Notes: a model not told the origin generated them from the letters alone. A stretch of DNA of 64,000 bases from Gammaproteobacteria bacterium (GCA_027077805.1 JALWTS010000005.1:34750-98749); one strand, 5' to 3'; positions 45,022 to 54,897 are shown, counted from the stretch's first letter. Made by a program: numbers and translations.

Positions 45022-46866
45022 TTACATCAATACAGGGGCATCTTGTTTTTTCTTTTCAACGTCTTGTAAACGTTGTTGTGCGTCGGCATAGGATAATGCT
45101 TGAAGTTTATCTGCCTCGAAACCTGTTAAACTGTACATACGAAATTCAGGGCTAAGCCGTTTAAGTTTCCCTATGGTAACATCATAGTTTTCATTGCCTC
45201 TATGGATGATAATGGCACTTTTTTCCCAATAGAGTTTGCTGTAGGGTAATAGAATATTCCATTGTTGCTCATCACCAAATTTTAATAGCATTAATAAACC
45301 TGAAATTTTTGAATCAAGTTGTGAGTAATTATATTTTAATTCAACTTCTACGGGTTCGGCATGCGGTGCAATACGGGTAATATTCACATCAACATATCGT
45401 TGTTGCATACGGTTAATTCTGGTAATAAAACCAATGTCAGGGGCTTTAATGCCTGTTTCGCCTAAACCAAAGGCAACCAGTTGTCCAATATGAATTGGGA
45501 CGGTAAAACGAGTTTCTTGGGTTTCTAAATACAGACGTTGTCGGTTATCATCTAGGATATGCCATTTACTTTCTTGGGTGGCTGTTTCATCTTCACCTAA
45601 CATGGCGGAACGTTGTGACATAATATCTTTAAATTCTCGGCGACTTTTGTTTAAGTCATCAGGATAAAGTAAATCGTTTAATAATTGATGGACTTCTTCA
45701 AAACCCGCATAAATTCTTAGATCAGCTTCTTCATTATGTTTCCTCGTAATCTGATTCCAATTATCTTGACGTATTTTTTTTGACATTAAGCCTAATATTG
45801 GTAAGCGGTGGGCAGGGTCAACCCTTCTTAGTAAGGGGTTTAAGTGAAAGGTATCCTCTTTGTCTTGGGCTTGTTGTTTTAAAACAATGCTAAGGTCTTT
45901 TTGAATGTGTTGTTTCAGCCGACTGAGATTGATAATCGAACTAGGTGCTTCAAATCTATCACTGCGTTTAAAAAGCATGGGGCGATTGGCATTATAGTAT
46001 ATAATCACGCTGTTATTAGGCATGACACCTTTGGCATCAGGGACAATGCTTAATGGTTCTTCTAGGGTTTTTAAATATTGCAGAATAATCGGTTGTAGTT
46101 TGGTTGGCCATTCCGCATGATCCATTAATGCGTAGATTTGTAGTTCCAAATATAATTGATGCAATGTCGTGTATCTGATGGTAGCTTGTTTTTTGTTGGC
46201 ATCTAATTTTTTTAGTTTTTCCATAGGATTTTGATTTAATCGTGCTTGCTCTGCTTTGACGCTTTCATAAGCAACCATGATATGATAGATTTGATTGGCA
46301 TCTTTCCAATGTTTTGCCGCTACGTTTTTATATCTTAAACTTGCGAGTTGTTGTTCAAAATGAATTAATTCTATGATTCTAAAGGCACCTAAGCGAAAGC
46401 GATCCCGAACTCTAGCATAACGCCAATTCGGTAATTCATAATCATGTTGATAGATGATTTCCAATGAATAAATACATAGTTGGGTGATTTCAATCGCAGA
46501 ATCTAATAATTCTTGTCTCTCACCGACATCAGGAACGCCACCATTGTCTTGATAATATTGTTGTAACTTAACACTCGTAGGGTAAGCATAATCTAAGCAT
46601 AGTTGGGTGAGTTTCAAACGTTTTTCGGGTGATATTTTATAACGATTTAATGCTTTTAAATAGGCGGTTATTTTAGCGAAGAGTTCTTTAGGTCGTTTGT
46701 CTAACTGTTGGTATTGCTTTCTTAATGTCGCACCGCTCAGTTCTGGTTTATTTTTACGCCGTCCCGTTACACTTAAACCGAAATGTAATTCTAGGGTGCG
46801 TTTAGGAAGACCGATTCCAAAATAAAGTTTAATTCTTTGAATTAAGTTGCTTAGATATCGAAACAT
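45022..46866 (-). CDS. Uncharacterised 614-residue cytoplasmic protein with possible C-terminal PilZ-like barrel
   Basis: I do not recognise this protein. The N-terminus (1-35) is basic and amphipathic, without a signal peptide. Residues about 35-270 are helical and charged. A middle segment (about 270-400) has VIIYYNANRPMLFKRS. Residues about 434-560 form a beta-rich region, RLYLETQETRFTVPIHIGQL then VDVNITRIAP, which is loosely reminiscent of c-di-GMP-binding PilZ barrels, but no RxxxR and D/NxSxxG motif pair is clear. A DUF4124-like gene follows on the same strand 48 bases upstream, so they may be co-transcribed. Confidence 0.6.
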   Translation of the reverse strand: MFRYLSNLIQRIKLYFGIGLPKRTLELHFGLSVTGRRKNKPELSGATLRKQYQQLDKRPKELFAKITAYLKALNRYKISPEKRLKLTQLCLDYAYPTSVKLQQYYQDNGGVPDVGERQELLDSAIEITQLCIYSLEIIYQHDYELPNWRYARVRDRFRLGAFRIIELIHFEQQLASLRYKNVAAKHWKDANQIYHIMVAYESVKAEQARLNQNPMEKLKKLDANKKQATIRYTTLHQLYLELQIYALMDHAEWPTKLQPIILQYLKTLEEPLSIVPDAKGVMPNNSVIIYYNANRPMLFKRSDRFEAPSSIINLSRLKQHIQKDLSIVLKQQAQDKEDTFHLNPLLRRVDPAHRLPILGLMSKKIRQDNWNQITRKHNEEADLRIYAGFEEVHQLLNDLLYPDDLNKSRREFKDIMSQRSAMLGEDETATQESKWHILDDNRQRLYLETQETRFTVPIHIGQLVAFGLGETGIKAPDIGFITRINRMQQRYVDVNITRIAPHAEPVEVELKYNYSQLDSKISGLLMLLKFGDEQQWNILLPYSKLYWEKSAIIIHRGNENYDVTIGKLKRLSPEFRMYSLTGFEADKLQALSYADAQQRLQDVEKKKQDAPVLM

Positions 46867-46913
46867 AATGTTACCTTTGTCATTTTAATCAGTCAGTTGA
46901 TAATGTGAAACTA

Positions 46914-47363
46914 CTAAAATTGGTCATATATTTTTTGTCTATCATCCACCAGCTTTTGCACATTCTTAGCAGCTTCCATCACTTTTTTGACATCCTTATT
47001 TGATAGGGTTAATGGATTTCGCTGTTCAATTTTAGGTTCAGCTTTTTGACTGCTTTGTTGCTTGGTCGTTGGCGTTTCAACCGCAGGAAGTACATTGGCA
47101 TTAGGGTTGATTACAAGCTGTTTGGCATTAATACCGTCAGGGGGTGGGGTATTGCTCATATGCCATTGTCCTTGAGCATCTTGCCATTTATAAAATTTTA
47201 CATTATCACCATTCCCAATACTATCAGAACTGGGCATTGGCAATGAAGGCATTTTCAAATCTGACCATTTCAGTAGTGGTGGTTTGCCATTAATCGATAT
47301 AAAAGGTAATACGACTAAGGCAATCAATGCAAGTAGTAATAATTTAATGAAAAATTTAAACAT
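46914..47363 (-). CDS. DUF4124-like membrane-anchored periplasmic protein
   Basis: 149 residues. An N-terminal membrane span FFIKLLLLALIALVVLPFI (about 4-22) is followed by a short linker, then FYKWQDAQGQWHMSNTPPP (about 56-75), which is the DUF4124 pattern of aromatic-Lys-Trp-x-Asp followed by a Thr-Pro-Pro end. The rest is Gln/Lys/Asn-rich with a helical end. DUF4124 proteins are exported and of unknown function. It is divergent from the DUF4240-like gene. Confidence 0.75.
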   Translation of the reverse strand: MFKFFIKLLLLALIALVVLPFISINGKPPLLKWSDLKMPSLPMPSSDSIGNGDNVKFYKWQDAQGQWHMSNTPPPDGINAKQLVINPNANVLPAVETPTTKQQSSQKAEPKIEQRNPLTLSNKDVKKVMEAAKNVQKLVDDRQKIYDQF

Positions 47364-47505
47364 GATGTTATCTGCTGTGGGATATGCTATATTTTAGTTT
47401 CTATAACTAAGACAATATTAGCAGAAAATGATTGATTTGAGCAGACAAAATTAATGAATTTCTGTACGAAGGAAGACAGTTTTTTGAATCAATGGGATTA
47501 TCTTT

Positions 47506-48021
47506 ATGGATAAGCAACATTTTTGGACCATGATTGAATATGCTTGGAATTCGGTCGGTGGTTTTACCCAAATGCGATCATTATTAGCAGAGGGACGGTT
47601 ATCACCCGAACAAGCAAAAGTATTGATGGAGCCAATGAAATCGGTGGTGCATTCTTTGGGAAAAATGTTAAATCAACTGCCGGCAATGGAGGTCATTGCC
47701 TTTGATAGAATTTTGGAAAAGCGTCTATACAACTTAGATCGAGAAGATATTTATGAAGTCACTGATGGTGCTGAAGAAGTCAGTGATGAATCAATGGATG
47801 ATAGATTTTTACATGAACGTGGGTTTATTGTGATTATGGGCGAAAAATATTATCGTGCCGTACTAAATGACCCTAAAAAGGCCTTAAAACATTTTGAATG
47901 TCGGACGATTTCTTATTTAGCTGCCTTTATTTACGAAAAAAAATACGGTAAATTTATTGAGTCGGATGCCAGATATAAACGAGAAACGGGTTCTAATAAG
48001 CAGGCTTGGGGAGAATCTTAA
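47506..48021 (+). CDS. DUF4240-like protein
   Basis: 171 residues, soluble. The start MDKQHFWTMIEYAW and the later RGFIVIMGEKYYRAVLNDPK match the DUF4240 pattern of FW near the start and a Gly-x-x-Tyr-x-x-x-Leu-x-Asp-Pro block. Acidic residues cluster near 85-105. Function unknown; such small domains occur in toxin or immunity contexts and as orphan proteins. Its stop is 6 bases before asnB, so the two may be co-transcribed although the functional link is unclear. Confidence 0.65.
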   Translation: MDKQHFWTMIEYAWNSVGGFTQMRSLLAEGRLSPEQAKVLMEPMKSVVHSLGKMLNQLPAMEVIAFDRILEKRLYNLDREDIYEVTDGAEEVSDESMDDRFLHERGFIVIMGEKYYRAVLNDPKKALKHFECRTISYLAAFIYEKKYGKFIESDARYKRETGSNKQAWGES

Positions 48022-48027
48022 TTTCTC

Positions 48028-49962
48028 ATGTGTGGTATTGCGGGTTTTTTATCTCATCAATTGACAGATAAAGCAAATGCGATGACGGACCTTCATAAGA
48101 TGTTGTTGCCATTACAACATCGAGGCCCTGATGATCAAGGTGTGTGGGTGGCGCCACAGCAACATATTGCCTTAGGGCATAGACGTTTGTCGATTATTGA
48201 TTTGTCCACATTAGCCAGTCAGCCAATGTTATCGGCTTGTGGACGCTATTGTTTGGTTTTTAACGGCGAAATTTATAATTTCAAAAGTTTAAGAACTGAA
48301 TTAGAAACGCTTGGACAAGTATTTTCCAGCACGTCAGACACAGAAGTTTTACTGGTGGCAATCAGTCAATGGGGATTGGAAACGGCTTTAAGCAAATGTA
48401 ATGGTATGTTTGCCATTGCCTTATGGGATAAACAATGCCAAACCTTATCTTTAGCACGAGATCGTATGGGCGAAAAGCCTGTTTATTATGGTTGGAACCA
48501 AGAGTATTTTTTATTTGCTTCCGAGCTTTCGGCATTGAAAGCCCATCGTCAATTTAAACCAGTCATCAATCGTCAAGCGTTGACGTTGTATTTGCGTTAT
48601 GGTTATATCCCAACGCCTTATTCGATTTATCAACATATTTACAAACTCCCACCTGCCAGTTTTATTGAGATTAATTTAAGGCAAAAATCTTTACCTCATG
48701 CGAAATTTTATTGGTCAACACAAACAGCGTATCAAACACCGTGTGATTTAAGTTTTACTGAGGCAAAACAACAGTTAAATACCTTGTTACTGGACGCAGT
48801 AGATTTGCGTATGGTCGCCGATGTTCCTTTAGGGGCTTTTTTATCAGGCGGTTTTGATTCGTCTTTAGTTGTTGCCTTAATGCAAGCCCAAAGTATGAAT
48901 AAAGTGAAAACGTTTTCTTTAGGGTTTTATGAACAGCGTTATAACGAAGCCCAACATGCTCAAGCTGTGGCAAAATATTTAAAAACGGATCATACTGAGC
49001 TTTATGTTACGCCTAAACAAGCCATGGAAATTATTCCAGATTTAGCGGGGATTTATAAGGAACCTTTTGCGGATTCTTCGCAAATTCCTACCTTTTTGGT
49101 ATGCAAACTCGCCCGTTCTAAGGTGACCGTCAGTTTATCGGGGGATGGTGGCGATGAGTTATTTGGTGGCTATAAACGTTATTTTTGGTTGCAACAAGAT
49201 TGGCAAAAAATTACTCAATTGTCATTAGGTTCACGACAGTTTTTGGTCAAATTATTGAAAGTATGTCCTGCGATTGTGTTTGAGAAAGTTTTTTCACTGA
49301 CGAAAAAAATTCTACCTAAAAAATTTCAAAAAGTTGATTTGGCGACTAAAATCGCTCATTTATCCCGACGTTTGTCTTATCAAAGTGGTGAACAATTATA
49401 TCTTGAGTTAATTTCACAATGGGAACAACCCGAACAGATTGTATTAAATACCACGGAACCCAAGACATTAATTCATCAGTCAGCGACCGTTGCTATGGAA
49501 GCCTTACTGCAACAAGTGATGTATTTGGACGCGGTGACTTATTTGCCCGATGATATTTTAGTCAAAGTCGATAGAGCTAGTATGGCGGTGAGTTTAGAAG
49601 CGAGAGTGCCTTTATTAGACCATAGAGTCGTTGAATTTGCCGCTGCCTTACCTTTGCCATATAAAATGCAACAAAATACAGGTAAACGAGTATTGCGTGA
49701 GGTTTTATATGATTATATTCCTCGAGATTTGATGGACAGACCGAAAATGGGCTTTGGCGTGCCGATTGATTATTGGTTGCGTGCGGATTTAAGAGAGTGG
49801 GCAGAAGATTTATTAAATCCCGTAACATTAAAACAACAAGGGTATTTTAATCCCGATGCTATTTTAACAAAATGGCAACAACATCTTTCTGGTAAGCAAG
49901 ATTGGCATTATGATTTATGGAATATTTTAATGTTTCAATCTTGGTTACAAGCGAGTCATTAG
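48028..49962 (+). CDS. Asparagine synthase (glutamine-hydrolysing), surface-polysaccharide type
   Basis: 644 residues. Cys2 in MCGIAGFLSHQ is the glutaminase nucleophile; HRRLSIIDLS and FNGEIYNFKSLR are in the same Ntn domain. The synthetase PP-loop is FLSGGFDSSLVVALM near residue 273 (Phe replaces the common Leu in GGLDSS). Further motifs are LSGDGGDELFGGYKRY and the C-terminal VKVDRASMAVSLEARVPLLD. Length and neighbourhood fit AsnB-like enzymes in polysaccharide clusters, which amidate sugar acids or make asparagine. Confidence 0.93.
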   Translation: MCGIAGFLSHQLTDKANAMTDLHKMLLPLQHRGPDDQGVWVAPQQHIALGHRRLSIIDLSTLASQPMLSACGRYCLVFNGEIYNFKSLRTELETLGQVFSSTSDTEVLLVAISQWGLETALSKCNGMFAIALWDKQCQTLSLARDRMGEKPVYYGWNQEYFLFASELSALKAHRQFKPVINRQALTLYLRYGYIPTPYSIYQHIYKLPPASFIEINLRQKSLPHAKFYWSTQTAYQTPCDLSFTEAKQQLNTLLLDAVDLRMVADVPLGAFLSGGFDSSLVVALMQAQSMNKVKTFSLGFYEQRYNEAQHAQAVAKYLKTDHTELYVTPKQAMEIIPDLAGIYKEPFADSSQIPTFLVCKLARSKVTVSLSGDGGDELFGGYKRYFWLQQDWQKITQLSLGSRQFLVKLLKVCPAIVFEKVFSLTKKILPKKFQKVDLATKIAHLSRRLSYQSGEQLYLELISQWEQPEQIVLNTTEPKTLIHQSATVAMEALLQQVMYLDAVTYLPDDILVKVDRASMAVSLEARVPLLDHRVVEFAAALPLPYKMQQNTGKRVLREVLYDYIPRDLMDRPKMGFGVPIDYWLRADLREWAEDLLNPVTLKQQGYFNPDAILTKWQQHLSGKQDWHYDLWNILMFQSWLQASH

Positions 49963-49977
49963 CCCATAGGATGTATA

Positions 49978-51000
49978 ATGGCACTTAATTTGGGTTTGCT
50001 TGTCGTTATTTTGGCAATGATAGTAAGTTTTAGCTTGGTGAAGTATTTAATACAACCCTATGCTATTATCAACATTTTAGACCATCCTAATCATCGTTCA
50101 TTGCATTCACAGCCTATCCCAAGAACAGGGGGCATTGCAATTATCGTAACAATATTAATAAGTTTTATTGGTATATTGTACTTTGTTCCGTTAAATTTTT
50201 TACCTAACTTAATGTTAGCAACCGTATTCGTTGCTTTAATTGCCTTAGCAGATGATCGTTGGTCACTGCCGATTTGGATTCGCTTATGTTGTCATCTTGT
50301 GGCAACCTTATGGTTGATGGGGAGTGGTTTTCGTATTGAATCCATTGAATATCCCAATGGTGTTTGGCTATTATTGCCAATAGTTGATGGTATCATAACT
50401 TTATTTTTTGTGATTTGGATGTTGAATTTATATAATTTTATGGATGGTATGGATGGGTTTGCGGCAGGAATGACAATGATTGGTTGTAGCACATTAGCAT
50501 TATTAGGCTATCAAGCTAATGTGAATGAATATGTCATTATTAATGGGATTATTGTTGCGTCAGTATTAGGGTTTTGGGGGTTTAATTTTCCACCTGCTAA
50601 AATTTTTATGGGTGATATTGGTTCGTCAAGCTTAGGTTTTTTAATTGCGGCATTAATTTTGTGGGGACATCAGCAAAAATTGTTTCCTTTATGGGTCGCA
50701 GGATTAATTTTTTCACCATTTATTATTGATGCCACCATGACCTTATTAAAACGTGTTATCCTGGGAGAAAAGTTTTGGTTGCCACATTGCTCTCATTATT
50801 ACCAACGTTTGGTGCAATTGGGTTGGGGGCATAAAACCACGGTATTATCAGAATATGGTTTAATGTTAGCTTGCAGTATTTCTGCGGTGTGGTTAACGCG
50901 ATCTGAAGCGGATGTACAATGGTGGGGGGGGATAGTATGGGTGATTGTGTATTTGCTTTTAATCATTATGGTAAATTATCTTGAACATCAACAAGATTAG
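49978..51000 (+). CDS. Undecaprenyl-phosphate sugar-1-phosphate transferase, WecA-like
   Basis: 340 residues, about ten membrane helices. Motifs of the MraY/WecA family are present: HSQPIPRTGGIAI near 40, LADDRWSLP near 80, LYNFMDGMDGFAAG near 145, and PPAKIFMGDIGSSSLGF near 205. The family attaches a sugar-1-phosphate to undecaprenyl phosphate to start O-antigen or capsule chains. It lies between asparagine synthase and the CapD-like epimerase, which fits surface-polysaccharide initiation. A run of eight G is at 50924-50931. It overlaps the next gene by 20 bases. Confidence 0.9.
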   Translation: MALNLGLLVVILAMIVSFSLVKYLIQPYAIINILDHPNHRSLHSQPIPRTGGIAIIVTILISFIGILYFVPLNFLPNLMLATVFVALIALADDRWSLPIWIRLCCHLVATLWLMGSGFRIESIEYPNGVWLLLPIVDGIITLFFVIWMLNLYNFMDGMDGFAAGMTMIGCSTLALLGYQANVNEYVIINGIIVASVLGFWGFNFPPAKIFMGDIGSSSLGFLIAALILWGHQQKLFPLWVAGLIFSPFIIDATMTLLKRVILGEKFWLPHCSHYYQRLVQLGWGHKTTVLSEYGLMLACSISAVWLTRSEADVQWWGGIVWVIVYLLLIIMVNYLEHQQD

Positions 51001-52834
51001 TTATTATTTTTCTTTTTTAAAAAACCGTTTGGCAGCGTTTGTTCATGATATTTTAATGATTCCCATTGCTTGGATTGGGGCGTATTGGTTGCGATTCAAT
51101 TTGGAAACGATTCCTGAGGCATTTTGGCAAGTTTGTTTGTTTTTATTGCCGATTATCATGGTGTTGCAAGCGGGCGTTTATTGGTATTTTGGTTTATATC
51201 GTGGCGTTTGGCGATTTGCTTCCTTGCCTGATTTATTTCGAATTATTAAAGCCGCTGTGATTGGCAGTGTTGTTTCCGCGTTTGTTGTATTTTTAATGAT
51301 TCGTATGCAGTATGTGCCTAGGGCTGTCTTTCCATTGTATGTGGGTTTGTTGGTGTTATTACTAGGTGGGGCACGCTTTATTTATCGCTGGTTTAAAGAT
51401 CATCGTTTGTATAATGCCATTGGGCAACAAGTGTTAATTGTGGGGGCGGGGAGTGCGGGTGAAATGTTGGTGAGAGATTTTTTACGAGATTCTAGCCAAA
51501 ATTATTTGCCCGTTGCTTTTGTTGATGATGATTTACATAAACATCATCGAGAAATTCATGGGGTACCTGTCTTAGGTTCGTGTGATGATATTGCGGTAAT
51601 GGTTGAAACTTTCGCCATTGATTTGATTATTATTGCCTTGCCCTCCGCGAATACTGAGCAAATGCAACGAGTGGTATCCTTATGTGAACAAACTGAAAAA
51701 CCGTTTTTAACGGTACCAAGAGTGGAAGACTTAAGTACTGGTCAGGCAATTTTAGATGATTTAAGAGAGGTTTCCATTGAAGATTTATTGGGCAGAGAGC
51801 CTGTTACCTTAGATTGGGACAAAATCAAACAAATTATTACCCAAAAATGTATTCTAGTCACAGGTGGGGGGGGATCGATTGGGTCAGAATTATGTCGACA
51901 AATTGCGAGAATGCGACCGAAACAATTAATTATTTTTGAACAAAGTGAATATAATTTATTTCAAATTGAACAAGAATTAATCACACATTATACGGTATTA
52001 AACTTTATTCCTTATCTAGGGGATATTTGTGATCCAGTGGCGGTGAATGATGTATTGAGACAATATCAACCCCAATTGGTGTTTCATGCTGCGGCGTATA
52101 AGCATGTTCCCATGCTGGAAGGTCAAATTCGACAAGCCGTGTTAAATAATATTTTAGGCACACAAATTTTAGCACAAGCGGTTGCGGATGCCGATTGTGA
52201 AGCCTTTGTAATGGTATCGACTGATAAAGCCGTTAATCCTGCGAATATTATGGGGATGAGTAAACGTATTGCTGAAATTTTTTGTCAAAACTTAAATGAG
52301 ACGACTAATACTTGTTTTATTACGGTAAGATTTGGTAATGTGTTAGGTTCTGCGGGGAGTGTGATTCCTATTTTTCAAGAACAAATCCGTTATGGTGGAC
52401 CAGTCACTGTTACGCATCCAGATATTAGCCGTTATTTTATGACTATCCCTGAGGCTTGTCAGTTAGTCATGCAGGCATGTATTTTAGGGAGAGGGGGGGA
52501 AATCTTTGTATTAAACATGGGTAAAGCGGTTGAAATTCGCTATTTAGCCGAGCAAATGATTCGTTTGGCAGGTAAAATTCCTTATCAAGATATTAAAATT
52601 GAATATACAGGCTTACGTCCGGGTGAAAAACTTTATGAAGAATTATTTCATGAAAAAGAACCGTTACAAAAAACGCAACATGAAAAAATTTTGTTGGCAA
52701 ATAGTCGTTTAGTTGATTGGAATGGCTTATTAGAACAATTAACACAATTACAATTGGCTTGTCAACGCAATCAAAAACAACAGTTATTGCGATTAATGAA
52801 ACAATTAGTCCCTGAATGTCATTGTAAGGACTAA
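50981..52834 (+). CDS. NDP-sugar epimerase/dehydratase, CapD/WbpM-like
   Basis: 617 residues starting at TTG. The N-terminal part has four membrane spans (about 15-130); a CoA-binding-like Rossmann domain follows (QVLIVGAGSAGEMLV near 147), then the short-chain dehydrogenase domain: nucleotide loop ILVTGGGGSIGSELCRQIAR near 290, KHVPMLEGQ and the catalytic VMVSTDKAVNPANIMG, where Met replaces the Tyr of the usual YxxxK as in WbpM-type 4,6-dehydratases. It produces NDP-4-keto-6-deoxy sugars for O-antigen. A second TTG at 51029 could be the start. A run of eight G is at 51866-51873. Confidence 0.9.
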   Translation: MNINKISYYFSFLKNRLAAFVHDILMIPIAWIGAYWLRFNLETIPEAFWQVCLFLLPIIMVLQAGVYWYFGLYRGVWRFASLPDLFRIIKAAVIGSVVSAFVVFLMIRMQYVPRAVFPLYVGLLVLLLGGARFIYRWFKDHRLYNAIGQQVLIVGAGSAGEMLVRDFLRDSSQNYLPVAFVDDDLHKHHREIHGVPVLGSCDDIAVMVETFAIDLIIIALPSANTEQMQRVVSLCEQTEKPFLTVPRVEDLSTGQAILDDLREVSIEDLLGREPVTLDWDKIKQIITQKCILVTGGGGSIGSELCRQIARMRPKQLIIFEQSEYNLFQIEQELITHYTVLNFIPYLGDICDPVAVNDVLRQYQPQLVFHAAAYKHVPMLEGQIRQAVLNNILGTQILAQAVADADCEAFVMVSTDKAVNPANIMGMSKRIAEIFCQNLNETTNTCFITVRFGNVLGSAGSVIPIFQEQIRYGGPVTVTHPDISRYFMTIPEACQLVMQACILGRGGEIFVLNMGKAVEIRYLAEQMIRLAGKIPYQDIKIEYTGLRPGEKLYEELFHEKEPLQKTQHEKILLANSRLVDWNGLLEQLTQLQLACQRNQKQQLLRLMKQLVPECHCKD

Positions 52835-52868
52835 CATGTGCCTAGCCTATGGGGTGCTGGACCTATTT

Positions 52869-52896
52869 TTGCGATTTAGAAGAAATTTTATAAAAT
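52869..52896 (+). promoter_or_regulatory. Predicted sigma70 promoter with palindrome over the -10 box
   Basis: TTGCGA (52869-52874) and TAAAAT (52891-52896) are 16 bases apart, about 80 bases upstream of the gene at 52979. A perfect 16-bp AT palindrome at 52883-52898 covers the -10 region and could be an operator or simply AT-rich promoter DNA. The remainder of 52835-52978 holds no gene. Confidence 0.4.
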
Positions 52897-52978
52897 TTAT
52901 GCTATATACAAAGTGATGATTAGGTCTAGGCGTTGGATGGCGTTTGATAGTGGTTTTTATTCTGGAGGGGAATAATCA

Positions 52979-54238
52979 ATGAAAGTAAGCGGGTTGGGTA
53001 TTTTATTCATCACTTTGTTTAATACGATTGCTTTGGCAGCAAAACCTTACATTGCCATTGTCGATTTAGAGGTTTTGGGACGTTTAGGTTCGCAACATGC
53101 TGGGCATCGATTTGCGACGATGTTATTACCAAAACTTATTCAAGAATCATCAGTCACCGTATATTTTCGTTCGTTTAAACGACCGAATGTTATTTCAAAT
53201 CAATGTAAAAAACAACATATCGATGACATTAATCAAATGGTTTGCCAACTCTCACAACAACATAATTTTGATGTGATTGTGAGTGGCTCAATTACAGGGT
53301 TTGGGCAGTATGCTGAGGCAACTATTGAGGTGATTGATGTTTTAACGAAAAGCAGTGTGAAATTAGCACCTGTTGCCGTTACTGTGCAAGGCGCTGAGCA
53401 AAGTATTCCTGAGATATTAAAAGCGATAAGACAAATAAAGCAACAGTCCAGTCAGAAGGTAGGTAATATATTAGGGGATAAGCAGGCATTTAATCAACGT
53501 CAGCCCAAAACTATTTTTCGTCATTATTTAAAAGATGGAACGCCGGCTCCTGAAATGATTATTATTGAAGCAGGACGCTTTGATATGGGGGATGAAAATG
53601 GGGTGGGGAGTCGATTTGAACAGCCCGTTCACCGAATCAATATTGATAAAGTATTTGCCGTGAGTCGTTATGAAATTACCTTTCAAGAGTATGATAAGTT
53701 TGCCCTGTCAACAGGTCGGACAAGACCGAATGATTTTGGTATGGGACGAGATCGCTGGCCTGTTGTCGGTGTGAATTGGAAAGATGCCAAAGCGTATGTG
53801 AAATGGTTATCGGAACAAACGGGTGAAAATTATCGCTTGTTATCGGAAGCCGAATGGGAATATATTGCGAAAGCAGGTTCTGAAACGAATTATTGGTGGG
53901 GCAATGATAAAATCAAAGCAAAAGCAAATTGTAAGCAATGTCGTGATAGTAGTGATTTCGCACAAACGTCTGTTGTTGGGGAATATCCTGACAATGCGTT
54001 TGGTATTTTTGATACCGCAGGTAATGTGGCAGAATGGGTTGAAGATTGTTGGTTTCTCAATTATATTGGCGCGCCAAACGATGGTACGGCTAGAGTGCAA
54101 CCCTTTTGTTTGAGTCGCACAATACGCGGTGGCTCTTGGCAAGATAATTTTAATGATATTCGCTCTTCTGCTAGAAAATCGGCAAAAAGTCGTACTAGGG
54201 ATAATACGATAGGCTTTAGAATTGCTGTCGATTTATAA
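52979..54238 (+). CDS. Exported formylglycine-generating-enzyme-like (SUMF1) protein
   Basis: 419 residues. A signal peptide VSGLGILFITLFNTIALA is followed by an N-terminal domain (about 22-160) with PYIAIVDLEVLG and VIVSGSITGFGQYAEATIEV, similar to periplasmic FlgO or TPR-associated beta-alpha domains. The C-terminal FGE-sulfatase fold runs from about residue 190: PEMIIIEAGRFDMGDENGVG, SRYEITFQEYDKFA, RLLSEAEWEYIAKAG, GNVAEWVEDCW and TIRGGSWQDN. The catalytic Cys pair of genuine FGE is not evident, so it may be a structural or binding version. GGAGGGG lies about 8 bases before the start. Such proteins are frequent in Beggiatoa-like genomes. Confidence 0.82.
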   Translation: MKVSGLGILFITLFNTIALAAKPYIAIVDLEVLGRLGSQHAGHRFATMLLPKLIQESSVTVYFRSFKRPNVISNQCKKQHIDDINQMVCQLSQQHNFDVIVSGSITGFGQYAEATIEVIDVLTKSSVKLAPVAVTVQGAEQSIPEILKAIRQIKQQSSQKVGNILGDKQAFNQRQPKTIFRHYLKDGTPAPEMIIIEAGRFDMGDENGVGSRFEQPVHRINIDKVFAVSRYEITFQEYDKFALSTGRTRPNDFGMGRDRWPVVGVNWKDAKAYVKWLSEQTGENYRLLSEAEWEYIAKAGSETNYWWGNDKIKAKANCKQCRDSSDFAQTSVVGEYPDNAFGIFDTAGNVAEWVEDCWFLNYIGAPNDGTARVQPFCLSRTIRGGSWQDNFNDIRSSARKSAKSRTRDNTIGFRIAVDL

Positions 54239-54252
54239 GAATAGGGATGATC

Positions 54253-54897
54253 ATGGATCAGTCAGGGACCGAGTTATTCCAAATGGCATTTCAAGATAAT
54301 ACTTCTTATACCATGGAATGGGGCGAATTTTTATTTCGAGTGCATGATTTGCAATATTTGAGTATTGCAACTGGGGAAATGGTGATTTGTGATCCTTTGG
54401 AAATGACGCATGATATGCCTTTTATTGTGTCTATTCCTCCTGGTTGTTATCCCATTAAATTAAGTGTGGCACATCGAGAACAGCAAGAAAAAGTCGCATT
54501 TGCGAAACTGATGATTCATCCAGAAGCACCCATTTATTGGGATAAAGCAATGGTTTATGCTGGCTTTCCAAAACAACGTAAATCCGTGGCAGAAATGACG
54601 GAGAGTGAATTAGATATGTGTGTGGGTTCCATTATGGATATTAGGGCATTTTATATCTTATCGAAACAACGTCATGCTGATCCTAGTTATGCGTGGCAAT
54701 TAGTGGGACAAATGCGACAACAGCAATCTTCTTGGGCAAATATTTGTATCGATAGACGTCAACAATTAAATGCGATTTTATTTTCTTCAGGATTAGGTGA
54801 GCGAGTTTATGCCACTTATTTTGGTTATGATGCGAAAGATCGTTTAGTCTCAGTGTTAATGGATTTTTATGTGATTCCTTGGGATACGAAGTTTTGA
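54253..54897 (+). CDS. DUF4241-like protein
   Basis: 214 residues, soluble. The segment GEMVICDPLEMTHDMPFIVS followed by IPPGCYPIKL is the DUF4241 pattern (cofactor-free Asp-Pro near the start, then Pro-Gly-x-Tyr-Pro). FSSGLGERVYATYFGYDAKD near the C-terminus also fits. GGG immediately precedes an ATG at 54247, so the ATG at 54253 with proper spacing is preferred. It follows the FGE-like gene by 14 bases. DUF4241 proteins are of unknown function; some occur as immunity proteins. Confidence 0.72.
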   Translation: MDQSGTELFQMAFQDNTSYTMEWGEFLFRVHDLQYLSIATGEMVICDPLEMTHDMPFIVSIPPGCYPIKLSVAHREQQEKVAFAKLMIHPEAPIYWDKAMVYAGFPKQRKSVAEMTESELDMCVGSIMDIRAFYILSKQRHADPSYAWQLVGQMRQQQSSWANICIDRRQQLNAILFSSGLGERVYATYFGYDAKDRLVSVLMDFYVIPWDTKF

